64,000 nucleotides of DNA from Alphaproteobacteria bacterium (GTDB lineage: Bacteria; Pseudomonadota; Alphaproteobacteria; Reyranellales; Reyranellaceae), in the NCBI GenBank assembly GCA_016869975.1, contig VGCZ01000002.1:119465-183464 (forward strand), read 5' to 3'. Within the stretch, counting starts at the first letter, position 1. The number at the start of each line of letters is the position of its first letter. Under the pieces are notes generated by a model that saw only the letters and a program-made list of their open reading frames with translations, was not told the origin of the DNA and did no database searches. This document shows positions 1-13,417 of this stretch, in pieces. Both the position numbers and the translations under genes were made by a program.

Positions 1-1015
1 TGCTCGCGGCCGCCATGTCTTGCCTATCGTTGCCAAACTCGGCCGAGATGACCGCACCGTTGCATACGTAGTAGTTCACATAGCTCGAGACGAAGTCGGT
101 TTTGACGGAGCGAACTCTGGACGGGTCCGGCTCGGCCACGACGACGATATCGAGCGACCGCCCGCTGGCATCCTTCGCGCGCTTGAGAATGTCGTACGTC
201 TCGAAGGCCGAGACGCTCCAAGGATCGCCATCCGTCTTCTTGCGCGGAAGCTGGATCAGCACCTGACCGGGTTTGACGAAACGCGCGAGGGCGTCGATGT
301 GGTAGTCGGTGATATCCTCACCCTTGACCCCAGGCGCCCAGATCATTTTCTGGCCCCCCAGGGCGTCCAGCAGTCGAGCCTCTATCGCCTCTTTCGAACC
401 GCGATTCCGGTTCTTGTTCACCCAGCAGCTCTCGTGCGCCAGAAGCGTTCCAGCTCCATCCGTCTCGACACCGCCGCCTTCGCCAACGACGCCACTGTTG
501 AACAGCTTGAGACCGATATTCTCGGCTACGCGGCTGGCGATGCGCCCATCATCGTGATGCGACTGCTTGTTGCCCCAGCCGTTGAAGTTGAGCTCGGCGA
601 CCGCCAGTTCTCCGGATGCGGATCGCACGAATGTCGGGCCGGAGTCCCGACACCACAGGTCCTCGGTCGCGATCGGCCAGACGTCGATTCCAGTGCCCAG
701 GCTTTTGCGGACAGCCGCCTTCTGGTCGGGCCTCGCCAGCATGACCACGGGTTCGAACTTCGCGATCGTCGAAGCGATCAGCGCGATGCTTGAACGGACA
801 GCCTCCAGGGCTTTCGCCGAGCCGTAGATAGCCGTGCGCGAAGGCCATTGCATGAACGTGCGGGCGTGCCGCTCGGATTCGAGTGGCATGCGGAAGCCGG
901 ATGATCGCGCGGAAGGTCCCAGTGAGGGACCCTGGCCGATGGAATCGGAAGGCCGCAGCGTCAAGTGAGCACCAAACACGAGCGAAGACGGCAAGAACTG
1001 TCGGCGAGTCACCAT
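1..1015 (-). CDS. Agmatine deiminase-like (peptidylarginine deiminase family) protein, Tat-exported, partial
   Basis: The reading frame is open from an ATG at 1015 to the window edge, so the C-terminus with the expected catalytic Cys is missing. The first residues, MVTRRQFLPSSLVFGA, look like a twin-arginine signal. Family landmarks follow in order: MQWPSR, a W-C-R-D-S-G-P-T-F segment, EGGGVETDG, the CWVNKNRNRG segment, TDYHIDALARF and SYVNYYV. These match agmatine deiminase, which converts agmatine to N-carbamoylputrescine. The usual TDGHID motif reads TDYHID here. A Tat-exported member would act in the periplasm, which is unusual for polyamine metabolism. The exact substrate is inferred. 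Confidence 0.8.
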   Translation of the reverse strand, partial: MVTRRQFLPSSLVFGAHLTLRPSDSIGQGPSLGPSARSSGFRMPLESERHARTFMQWPSRTAIYGSAKALEAVRSSIALIASTIAKFEPVVMLARPDQKAAVRKSLGTGIDVWPIATEDLWCRDSGPTFVRSASGELAVAELNFNGWGNKQSHHDDGRIASRVAENIGLKLFNSGVVGEGGGVETDGAGTLLAHESCWVNKNRNRGSKEAIEARLLDALGGQKMIWAPGVKGEDITDYHIDALARFVKPGQVLIQLPRKKTDGDPWSVSAFETYDILKRAKDASGRSLDIVVVAEPDPSRVRSVKTDFVSSYVNYYVCNGAVISAEFGNDRQDMAAAS

Positions 1016-1193
1016 AACGTCATAGTATGATGGCGTGTCCTCGGATCAAGCTGTCTATCGGCTCGAGACTGCCGACGGGAGTTCGTGGAACAACGCGTCG
1101 CGCGCTGCACAGGCGCCAGGCCGCGAAGGCGAAGTGACAGGACCCGTCAACGGGCGTAGCCTTGTTCACCCCCTACGGCCTGGAGTTGCCGTC

Positions 1194-1856
1194 ATGTTGA
1201 TCGATATCGTCTCCGACACGATCTGTCCGTGGTGCTACATCGGCAAGAAGCGCTTCGAGCGCGCCGTAGCCGAAAGCGGCCGTGCCGACGTCATGGTCGC
1301 GTGGCGCCCGTTCCAGCTCAATCCCGACATGCCGGCCGACGGCATGGCGCGCGAGGCGTACCTGAAGCTGAAGTTCGGCGGCGGCGACCGCTCGAAGCAG
1401 ATCTACCGCGCCATCGCCGAGAACGGTGCCGAGGAAGGGATCAACTTCCAGTTCGACCGCATCCAGCGCACGCCCAACACGGTCAATTCGCATCGCTTGA
1501 TCCACTGGTCCGGCCCCAAGGGATTCCAAGACGAGGTCGTGGATTCGATGTTCAAGGCCTATTTCGAGGAAGGCCGCGACATCGGCTCAGTCGGCACGCT
1601 GATAGAGTGCGCCGTGCGCGCCGGTGTCGACGAGAAGGAAGCCCGCGACTTCCTGGAGAGCGACGAGATCCGCCAGGAAGTCGTCGCCGCCGACGTCTAC
1701 GCCCGGCGCATGGGCGTGAGCGGCGTGCCCTGTTTCATCGTCAATCGCAAGTACGCGGTGTCCGGCGCCCAACCGCCCGCGGCCTTCGCCGAGGTCTTCA
1801 ACCTCGTGGCGCAGGAAGAACGCACGGCTGCCGCCGGGCAGGCGCAGTCGGTCTGA
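1194..1856 (+). CDS. DsbA-family oxidoreductase (FrnE-like)
   Basis: A 220-residue thioredoxin-fold protein. An open frame exists from 1035, but the ATG at 1194 has GGAG eight bases upstream and begins directly with the beta strand MLIDIVSDTICPWCYIG, so it is preferred. The CPWC redox pair is at residues 11-14. The cis-proline loop is GVSGVPCFIVN near residue 180. Length and order fit the cytoplasmic DsbA-like/FrnE family related to 2-hydroxychromene-2-carboxylate isomerase. There is no signal peptide, so it is probably a cytoplasmic thiol-disulfide or isomerase-type enzyme. It converges on the GST gene with six bases between the stops. Confidence 0.85.
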   Translation: MLIDIVSDTICPWCYIGKKRFERAVAESGRADVMVAWRPFQLNPDMPADGMAREAYLKLKFGGGDRSKQIYRAIAENGAEEGINFQFDRIQRTPNTVNSHRLIHWSGPKGFQDEVVDSMFKAYFEEGRDIGSVGTLIECAVRAGVDEKEARDFLESDEIRQEVVAADVYARRMGVSGVPCFIVNRKYAVSGAQPPAAFAEVFNLVAQEERTAAAGQAQSV

Positions 1857-1862
1857 CGCCGC

Positions 1863-2639
1863 TCAGTCGTATCGGATTGCTCCGTCGCTGTCGCGCCGCG
1901 CGCCGCGGTGATCCGCGTATAGCCTGCGCACCCAGGCAGCGCCGGGATGATCCTGCCGCCGCGCTATCCATGTGGCGAAGCCGGCGGCCATCGGCTTCGG
2001 CCGGCTCATCGGCGAGTTCGGCGGATCGACGGCCATGGCGAGCATCGAGGCGGCGGCGATATCGGCGACGCTGAGCGTGTCGCCGGCGAGGTAACCGCTG
2101 GCGCCAACCTCCCGTACGACGAAGTCCAGCGCCTCGTCGAGCGCCACGTTGCCGTCGGCCACCGCACCCGGGCGGTCGATCCCGTTGCCCTTGCGCACCA
2201 TCCCTTTCGCCAACGGCAAGGCCGCGCGATAGATCAGCCGGCGCAACGGCGGCTGGCCGTCGGCGAAGACGTCGCGGAAGTAGCCGAGATCACCCAGCAA
2301 CGCGTCCAGGGTCGCGCGTCGGATACGCGGACCCCAGTCCTCGTCGAAGCGCTTCTCGATAGCCAGCGCCCGCTCGCGCGTCTCGCGATCGGCCGGCAGC
2401 AGGCTGGGTATCGCGCCGCGTCCCTCGAGCGCCTGGAGGATCGCGGCCGACCCCGCGATCCAATGCCCGTCGAGTTTAAGTACCGGCGTCGCGGTCTGGC
2501 CCGTCAACTTCTTCACCTGGCCCATATGCGGGCCCGGCAGCAGGCTGCGCCTGACATGCGGCAGGCGCTTGATGTCGAGCGCCCATCGCGCCTTCTCGTT
2601 GTACGGCGAGTAGCGGAACTGCAGCAGTTCGATGTCCAT
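1863..2639 (-). CDS. Glutathione S-transferase family protein
   Basis: A 258-residue protein. The N-terminal thioredoxin-like domain contains QFRYSPYNEKARWAL, the typical start of a GST active-site loop, and TATPVLKLDG with the glutathione-contacting cis-proline. GSAAILQALE follows. The helical C-terminal domain includes YLAGDTLSVADIAAASML. A GTG at 2651 is in frame, but GGGGAGA lies just upstream of the ATG at 2639, so the latter is chosen. It is divergent from a TetR gene with an operator-like palindrome between them, which suggests inducible detoxification. The substrate is unknown. Confidence 0.85.
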   Translation of the reverse strand: MDIELLQFRYSPYNEKARWALDIKRLPHVRRSLLPGPHMGQVKKLTGQTATPVLKLDGHWIAGSAAILQALEGRGAIPSLLPADRETRERALAIEKRFDEDWGPRIRRATLDALLGDLGYFRDVFADGQPPLRRLIYRAALPLAKGMVRKGNGIDRPGAVADGNVALDEALDFVVREVGASGYLAGDTLSVADIAAASMLAMAVDPPNSPMSRPKPMAAGFATWIARRQDHPGAAWVRRLYADHRGARRDSDGAIRYD

Positions 2640-2666
2640 GTCTCTCCCCACCGATACATGTCAATA

Positions 2667-2681
2667 AACCTATGGTATGTT
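2667..2681. promoter_or_regulatory. Probable TetR operator in the GST/tetR divergent promoter
   Basis: AACCTATGGTATGTT is an imperfect palindrome (AAC-x-TA, central TGG, TA-x-GTT) in an AT-rich 69-bp gap between the two divergent starts. Its position is typical for a TetR repressor controlling itself and a neighbour. This is inferred from symmetry and context only. Confidence 0.45.
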
Positions 2682-3288
2682 ATATGTCCTACAACGGAAA
2701 CACCAGCGATGCCTCCGAGCAAGGAACACACGGCGCGCAGCCGCCAGGCCATCCTCGATGGCGCCGGCCGACTGTTTCGCGCGCGCGGCTACGAGACGAC
2801 GTCGATCGATGACGTGACGGCGGCGGCCGGGCTGACACGCGGCACCTTCTACGCGCACTTCGAGTCCAAGGAGGCGCTGTTGAGCGAGGTGCTGCGCGCC
2901 AATTACGGCCTGGTCCGCATGATGCGCGGACGCAAGGCGCGGGATCCTCAGGGGCTGCGGCGCGAGGCGTGGCGGATCCTGCGCGACTACCTGGCGCCAG
3001 CCCACATTGCCGAAGTCGGCCCTGGCTGCACCCTGGCGGCGCTGTCCGGCGACGCCGCCCGCGCCGGCCCCGAAGCGCGCGCCGCCTATGCCGAGACGCT
3101 GGCGAGCCTGGTTGCGGAGTTCGAGCGCTCACTGCCGCGAAAAGGCGCAACCGCCGATCCCGCCGCGCTGGCCGCCATCGTCAGCGTCGGGGCGGTGATC
3201 CTGGCGCGCGCCTGCGCCGATCGGCCGGCGGTATCGGGCCGCCTGCTGCGCGCCGCGGGGCGCGCGATGGCGGCCGAGCTGGAGTCTA

Positions 3289-6812
<3,524 letters not shown>

Positions 6813-6813
<1 letters not shown>

Positions 6814-7094
6814 CAGAACTTCACCTGGAACGCCAACAGCAGGCGCAGCACGTCGGAGTCCTTCTCGGCGGGTATTTCCGCGCGGCCGGCGACCCAGTCG
6901 AAAATGTCGTTGTCGCTCTCCTCGAGCAGCGCCTCGTAGCGGTCGAGCTGGGCGGCGTCGAAGCCGTGGAGATGCGCGTGCGCGAACTGGCCGAGCACGA
7001 TGTCGTTCTCTTTGACGCCGCGATGGTCGCTGCGATAGATCAGCCGCCGCCGACGGCGCTCCAGCGCCTCATCCTCGTTGATCTCCTCGCTCAT
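6813..7094 (-). CDS. sdhE: FAD assembly factor SdhE (succinate dehydrogenase assembly factor 2 family)
   Basis: A 93-residue protein with the SdhE signature: RRLIYRSDHRGVKENDIVLGQF, holding the conserved RGxxE motif, followed by LLEESDNDIFDWV. SdhE helps covalent flavinylation of succinate dehydrogenase. The ATG at 7094 is preferred over a start at 7127 because family members begin close to this point. It is coupled to mfd and divergent from recG, an arrangement seen in many alphaproteobacteria. Confidence 0.93.
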
Positions 7095-7245
7095 CGCCCA
7101 AGCTCCGCGGAATCGACAATCTCCCACCGGCCCGCGAGATACCCCTCGAAGGCCGGCCGGGATAGTCGGAGCGCTATATAGGGTGGAAGCGCGCCGGAGT
7201 CAGCGGCCATCCACATGCCCGGGGTGCTAGGCTGGCGCGAGAACC

Positions 7246-9327
<2,082 letters not shown>

Positions 9328-9352
9328 AGCGTGTACGGCCGGGCGACATCTT

Positions 9353-9382
9353 GTGTCATCCCTCGCCGCGCTCGGGATGACA
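9353..9382. repeat. REP-like palindromic intergenic repeat
   Basis: TCATCCC and GGGATGA flank a CGCCGCGCTC-type core just after recG. This is a short version of the longer palindrome at 36391-36468. Confidence 0.5.
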
Positions 9383-9398
9383 GAGCGCGCGGAACGTC

Positions 9399-10355
9399 GT
9401 GGTGAGCGCCGCGCCGCGCCTGGGCGTGCTGCTGAACCGTTTCGGCGGTCGCGATCGGCGCGCGCTGCGACATCTGAGCGCGGCGCTCGCCGAGGCCGGC
9501 GCGGGTGTGGTGGTGCGCGAATCCGAAAGTGCGCGGCGCTGTGGCGGCGCGCTCGAGGCGCTGCTGGATGAGAACGTGGTGGCGATCGCCGTGGCCGGCG
9601 GCGACGGCACGCTGCACCACGCGATCACCTACCTGCTGAACCGCGCGCCTGGCGCGCCGCTTCCGCTACTTGCGATCCTGCCGACCGGCACCACCAACGT
9701 CGTGGCGCACGACATCGGCGCCAATTTGTCGCCCGCCGGCGAACTGCGCGCGCTTTTGGATCGGATCGATCGCGACCGCCTGCCCTCGGGCTTCGTCGAG
9801 CGCCATACGATGGCGGTGCGAATCGGCGACGCGGTTGCCCCCCGCTACGGCCTGATGGGTGGCGGCGCCGGCATCTACCAGGGCACGGTGTTGATCCGCC
9901 GCCATCTGCGCCGATGGGGCGCGCGCGGCGCGCTGGGGCCGATCGCCGGCATGGCCCGCATGATCGGACCGCTGCTGATCGGCCGTAACCCGATCACGCC
10001 CGTCGCCGCCGACATCGCGTCTCTGCCGAATGCGCGGTACCTCATGATCCTGCTGTCCACGCTGCATAGCCTGTCGCCGGGCGTGACGCCGTTCTGGGGT
10101 ACGGGCACCGGTGCGCTGCGCTTGACCCTGGTGCGCGAGCAGCCGCGCCACTTCGCCCGCGCGATATGGTCGGCGTTGCGCGGCCGTCCAGGCGCGCTCA
10201 CGACGCCGGAGAACGGCTATATCAGCCTCAACGCCGAGGAGATCGAGATCCGCATGAGCGGCGGCTTTGTGCTCGATGGCGAGATCCTCGAGCTCGGCGC
10301 GGACCAGCCGCTGCGCGTGGCGGCCGGGCCGGCGGTGAGATTCCTGCGCGGCTGA
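9399..10355 (+). CDS. Diacylglycerol kinase-family lipid kinase
   Basis: A 318-residue protein with the DAGK catalytic signature: AVAGGDGTLHH (GGDG at residues 67-70) and LPTGTTNVVAHD (95-105), then MGGGAGIYQG and the closing GEILELG strand. The family phosphorylates lipids such as diacylglycerol or sphingoid bases. Translation starts at GTG 9399 or the adjacent GTG at 9402. It lies 71 bp downstream of recG and may be cotranscribed, although a palindrome lies between them. The exact lipid substrate is unknown. Confidence 0.85.
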   Translation: MVSAAPRLGVLLNRFGGRDRRALRHLSAALAEAGAGVVVRESESARRCGGALEALLDENVVAIAVAGGDGTLHHAITYLLNRAPGAPLPLLAILPTGTTNVVAHDIGANLSPAGELRALLDRIDRDRLPSGFVERHTMAVRIGDAVAPRYGLMGGGAGIYQGTVLIRRHLRRWGARGALGPIAGMARMIGPLLIGRNPITPVAADIASLPNARYLMILLSTLHSLSPGVTPFWGTGTGALRLTLVREQPRHFARAIWSALRGRPGALTTPENGYISLNAEEIEIRMSGGFVLDGEILELGADQPLRVAAGPAVRFLRG

Positions 10356-10359
10356 GACT

Positions 10360-11223
10360 TCAACTGGCGAAGAAGGCGCGGATCGCCTCGTAGGTCTCGC
10401 GCGGCGCTTCCTCGGCGACGAAATGGCCGCAGGGCAACGCCATGCCGACCACGTCGTCGGCCCATTCCTTCCACACCTTCACCGGATCATGCGCGCGGCC
10501 GACACCGCTTTTCGCGCCCCAGATCGCCAGCAGCGGGCAGGCGATCTTGCGGCCGTTGTCGGCCTTGTGGTGGTCGAGGTCGATATAGGCGGCGGCGCGG
10601 TAATCCTCGCAGCTCGCGTGGATGCGTTCTTTCTGGACGAAGCAGCGCGTGTATTCAGCGCGCGCCTCGGGCGTGAAGGCGTCGGCGGCGGCCGCCAGAA
10701 GGCGATCGAGGTAGAATTCCGGATCGCCGCCGATCAGCCGCTCCGGCAGGTCGAAGGGCTGCGCCAGGAAGTACCAGTGCCAGCCGCCCAACGCCGAGGC
10801 GCGGTTCACCGTGGCGAACATATGCGGCGTCGGCACGATGTCGAGCACGGCCGCGCGCGTGACCCTCTCCGCGTGGTCGAGGCACAGGCGATGCGTGACG
10901 CGTCCGCCGCGATCGTGTCCCGCGACCATGAACTTGCGGTGGCCGAGATTCTCCATGACTTTCGCCAGGTCGTTGGCGATCGCGCGCTTGGCGTAGCTGG
11001 AGTGGTCCTTCGTCGTCGCCGGTACCGAGCTGTCGCCATAGCCGCGCATGTCGCAGCACACGACGCTGAAATGCTCGGCCAGACGCGGCGCGATCTTGTG
11101 CCACATCACATGCGTCTGCGGGTAGCCGTGCACCAGCAGGAGCGGCGCGCCCTTCCCCGAGGTCAGCGTGTTGATGCGCGCCTCGCCGACATCGATCATC
11201 TGGCGCTTGAAGCCTTCGAACAT
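10360..11223 (-). CDS. Haloacetate (fluoroacetate) dehalogenase-like alpha/beta hydrolase
   Basis: A 287-residue alpha/beta hydrolase very close in pattern to fluoroacetate dehalogenase. All positions I recall for that enzyme are present: nucleophile D104 in GHDRGG, carboxylate-binding R105 and R108, acid D128, fluoride-pocket H149, W150 and Y213, and base H267. HGYPQTHVMW forms the oxyanion region. The family hydrolyses the C-halogen bond of haloacetates; epoxide hydrolases share the fold but not this full pocket. It is the last gene of a tight minus-strand operon, nine bases after the M24 gene, with GGGGA as ribosome binding site. Confidence 0.85.
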   Translation of the reverse strand: MFEGFKRQMIDVGEARINTLTSGKGAPLLLVHGYPQTHVMWHKIAPRLAEHFSVVCCDMRGYGDSSVPATTKDHSSYAKRAIANDLAKVMENLGHRKFMVAGHDRGGRVTHRLCLDHAERVTRAAVLDIVPTPHMFATVNRASALGGWHWYFLAQPFDLPERLIGGDPEFYLDRLLAAAADAFTPEARAEYTRCFVQKERIHASCEDYRAAAYIDLDHHKADNGRKIACPLLAIWGAKSGVGRAHDPVKVWKEWADDVVGMALPCGHFVAEEAPRETYEAIRAFFAS

Positions 11224-11232
11224 CGCCGTCCC

Positions 11233-12384
11233 CTACTTCACGATCAGATCGAGCGGACGGCGCGAGAGCACCTCGTTGCCACGCTCGCCGACCAGGACGG
11301 TTGTGCCCGGGCACATCGCCGTGGCGCTGCCGCCGTCGACCAGGATCATATGCAAGAAGAACACCATGCCCGGTTCGGCCAGCACCGGATTGCCCGCATA
11401 GAACATCGGCCAGTCCATCCAGTTGGGCGAGAAGGTGGTGCCCAGGCTGTAGCCGCAGGCATTGAAGCGGAAGCCCGCCATGCCATGGCGTGCCGCAGTG
11501 GCGGCGTAAGCGTCGAACACTTTGGCGATCGGCTCGCCCGGCTTGAGCGCGCCGAGACAGGCGTGCATCGCCTCGATCGCCACCTTGTGCATCTCGGCAT
11601 GGAGCGGACGCGCACGACCTACCGGGATCGTGCGCATCAGGCAGGAATGGTAGTGGCGATCGACGCCGGCGAACTCCAGCGTGATCTGGTCCTCGGCGTC
11701 GAGATGGCGCCGGCCGCTGAAATAGCGACACAGCAGCCCGTCACGACCCGAGCCGATGATGAACTCGTTGCCAGGATAGTCGCCGCCGCCCCTGAACACC
11801 GCGCCCTGCATCGCGGCGAGAATGTCGCCCTCGAAGGCGCCGGGGGCGATGGTCGCGTGTGCCGCATCGAGCGCGTCATCGGCCAGCGCGGCGGCACGAC
11901 GGATATAGGCGATTTCCGCCGAGCTCTTGCGCACTCGCTGCTTTGTGACGAGGTCGGAGGCGTCGACCAAGGTCGCGAATCCGTCCATCGCCGCCTCGAG
12001 GCGCTTTCCATTGGCGGCGGTCAGACCGTAGGCGTCGTACTCGACACCGAGCGTGCGGCCCACCACGCCAAACGCGCGGAGGATCTCGCGCAGCTCGATC
12101 GCCGGCGTCGCGTCAGGTCCGTCGACCCAGATGCGGATATCCTCGACGGTCGAGGTGTGCATGGCCTGCAGCCGGTCAGGGGCGCGGGTCAGCAGCATCA
12201 GACGGCCATCGGCGCCGAGATAGAGGCACTGGAAGAAGACGTAGCCGAAGGTGTCGTAGCCCGTCAGGTAGTACATGCTCTCCTGGCGGAACATCAGCAG
12301 CCCGTCGAGTCCCCGGCGCCGCAGCTCTGCGATGGCGGCGGCCTGGCGCTGGGCGAACTCCTCGCGGCTGAAATGCAGCGCCAT
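11233..12384 (-). CDS. M24-family hydrolase (pita-bread fold) lacking metal ligands, creatinase/ectoine-hydrolase-like
   Basis: A 383-residue protein with the creatinase-type N-terminal domain and the C-terminal pita-bread domain. The five metal ligands of true aminopeptidases appear replaced. Aligned by eye, the first Asp is E in ITLEFAG, the second is C in HSCLMRT, the GHGIG His is Y in GYSLG, the first Glu is H in MVFFLHM, and the last Glu is also missing. Creatinase and ectoine hydrolase are metal-free M24 members, so amide or C-N bond hydrolysis of a small molecule is more likely than peptidase activity. It is the fifth gene of a six-gene operon. Confidence 0.82.
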   Translation of the reverse strand: MALHFSREEFAQRQAAAIAELRRRGLDGLLMFRQESMYYLTGYDTFGYVFFQCLYLGADGRLMLLTRAPDRLQAMHTSTVEDIRIWVDGPDATPAIELREILRAFGVVGRTLGVEYDAYGLTAANGKRLEAAMDGFATLVDASDLVTKQRVRKSSAEIAYIRRAAALADDALDAAHATIAPGAFEGDILAAMQGAVFRGGGDYPGNEFIIGSGRDGLLCRYFSGRRHLDAEDQITLEFAGVDRHYHSCLMRTIPVGRARPLHAEMHKVAIEAMHACLGALKPGEPIAKVFDAYAATAARHGMAGFRFNACGYSLGTTFSPNWMDWPMFYAGNPVLAEPGMVFFLHMILVDGGSATAMCPGTTVLVGERGNEVLSRRPLDLIVK

Positions 12385-12386
12385 GG

Positions 12387-13406
12387 TCAGCTACCCGTGA
12401 CTTCCTTCAGGTAGCCGAAGAAGGCGCGCTTGCGCAGGGAGTTGATGCCCCAGTCGACCGGCAGCGATTGGTAGCCGTCGGTGAAGCGCTCGGAGATGCG
12501 GCGATAGTCGAAGAAGCCCCAGCTCGCGTAGGCGCTGAGCGCGGCGCGGAAGTTGTTGTCCTTGCCCTCGAAGTCGTAGTGGTCATCCTCGTTGAAGACG
12601 ATCGGCTGGCCGCGGAAGGCTTTGCTGGCGCGCGTCTCGCTCACCATGCGGCGGATGCCCTCAGGCGACTCGACATGATTGCCGTGTACCAGCAGGTAGT
12701 CGGCGGCAGCGATCACGTTGTCGCTGGGTACGGCGCCGCCGCTGAAGCTGGTACTGACCTTCAGCCGGCCGCTCGAGCGCGTCTTCGCCAACTCGATCAG
12801 CTCGTGCCCGCGCGGCGACTGGATGATGGCGTGGTCGAACCACGGCAGGTCAACCTCGTTGCCGATCTCCAGCAGCGCGTTCGTGACGCCGCGCGCCGCC
12901 AGCAGGTCGACGACCTCGCCCACCGCGCGCTTCACCGCCGCCTCGTCCTTCAGATGCGGCGTCTGGCGGCCGTAGAAGCAGCCCAGGATCACGGCCATAC
13001 CGTTGCGATCCGCCGCGTCGAGCACACCCATCAGTCGGTTGGCATAGGCCGGCTTCAGCGCGCCATCGGCGGCGAAGCCTGACATGATCCAAGGCTGGTT
13101 CCAGCTATAGCCCTGCGGACTGCCGCCTTGCAGGTTGACGCTGACCGCCAGCAAGCCGTGCGCGCGATAGGTCGGAAACTGCGCGATGAACTCCCGCGTG
13201 CTGCGCTCGGCGTCCCAGGGACCGTCGGCGTAGGCCCAAACGCCCACGGTCGAAGGATTCTCGTCGTCGATGATGGCGTTAGCCATGCGGGAGTTCAGCA
13301 GCAGACCCTCGATCTTGTGCGCCCGCCAGCGCTTGCCGGCATAGGTCGGCTGGCCGTTCATGGTGAAGCCGTCGCCCGTGATGCCGATGACCGTCGCGCC
13401 CGCCAT
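12387..13406 (-). CDS. Putative glycoside hydrolase-like TIM-barrel protein
   Basis: A 339-residue protein without a signal peptide. NALLEIGNEVDLPWF carries an N-E pair typical of the acid/base strand of clan A glycosidases. IVFNEDDHYDF holds a second Glu where the nucleophile would be. Other barrel-like strands include VSVNLQGGSP and MAVILGCFYGRQT. I cannot assign a GH family. It is separated by two bases from the M24 gene, so it is cotranscribed with catabolic enzymes. It may act on a glycoside-like intermediate, or may be a barrel with another function. Confidence 0.6.
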   Translation of the reverse strand: MAGATVIGITGDGFTMNGQPTYAGKRWRAHKIEGLLLNSRMANAIIDDENPSTVGVWAYADGPWDAERSTREFIAQFPTYRAHGLLAVSVNLQGGSPQGYSWNQPWIMSGFAADGALKPAYANRLMGVLDAADRNGMAVILGCFYGRQTPHLKDEAAVKRAVGEVVDLLAARGVTNALLEIGNEVDLPWFDHAIIQSPRGHELIELAKTRSSGRLKVSTSFSGGAVPSDNVIAAADYLLVHGNHVESPEGIRRMVSETRASKAFRGQPIVFNEDDHYDFEGKDNNFRAALSAYASWGFFDYRRISERFTDGYQSLPVDWGINSLRKRAFFGYLKEVTGS

Positions 13407-13417
13407 CGTTTCCTCCT

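Noticed and set aside
20..793. Plus-strand 257-codon frame at the window start
   Set aside because: The minus strand over the same bases encodes a continuous agmatine deiminase-like protein with many conserved motifs.
1947..2708. N-terminal extension of the TetR gene
   Set aside because: It is antisense to GST; the TetR fold starts at 2709 with a normal N-terminus.
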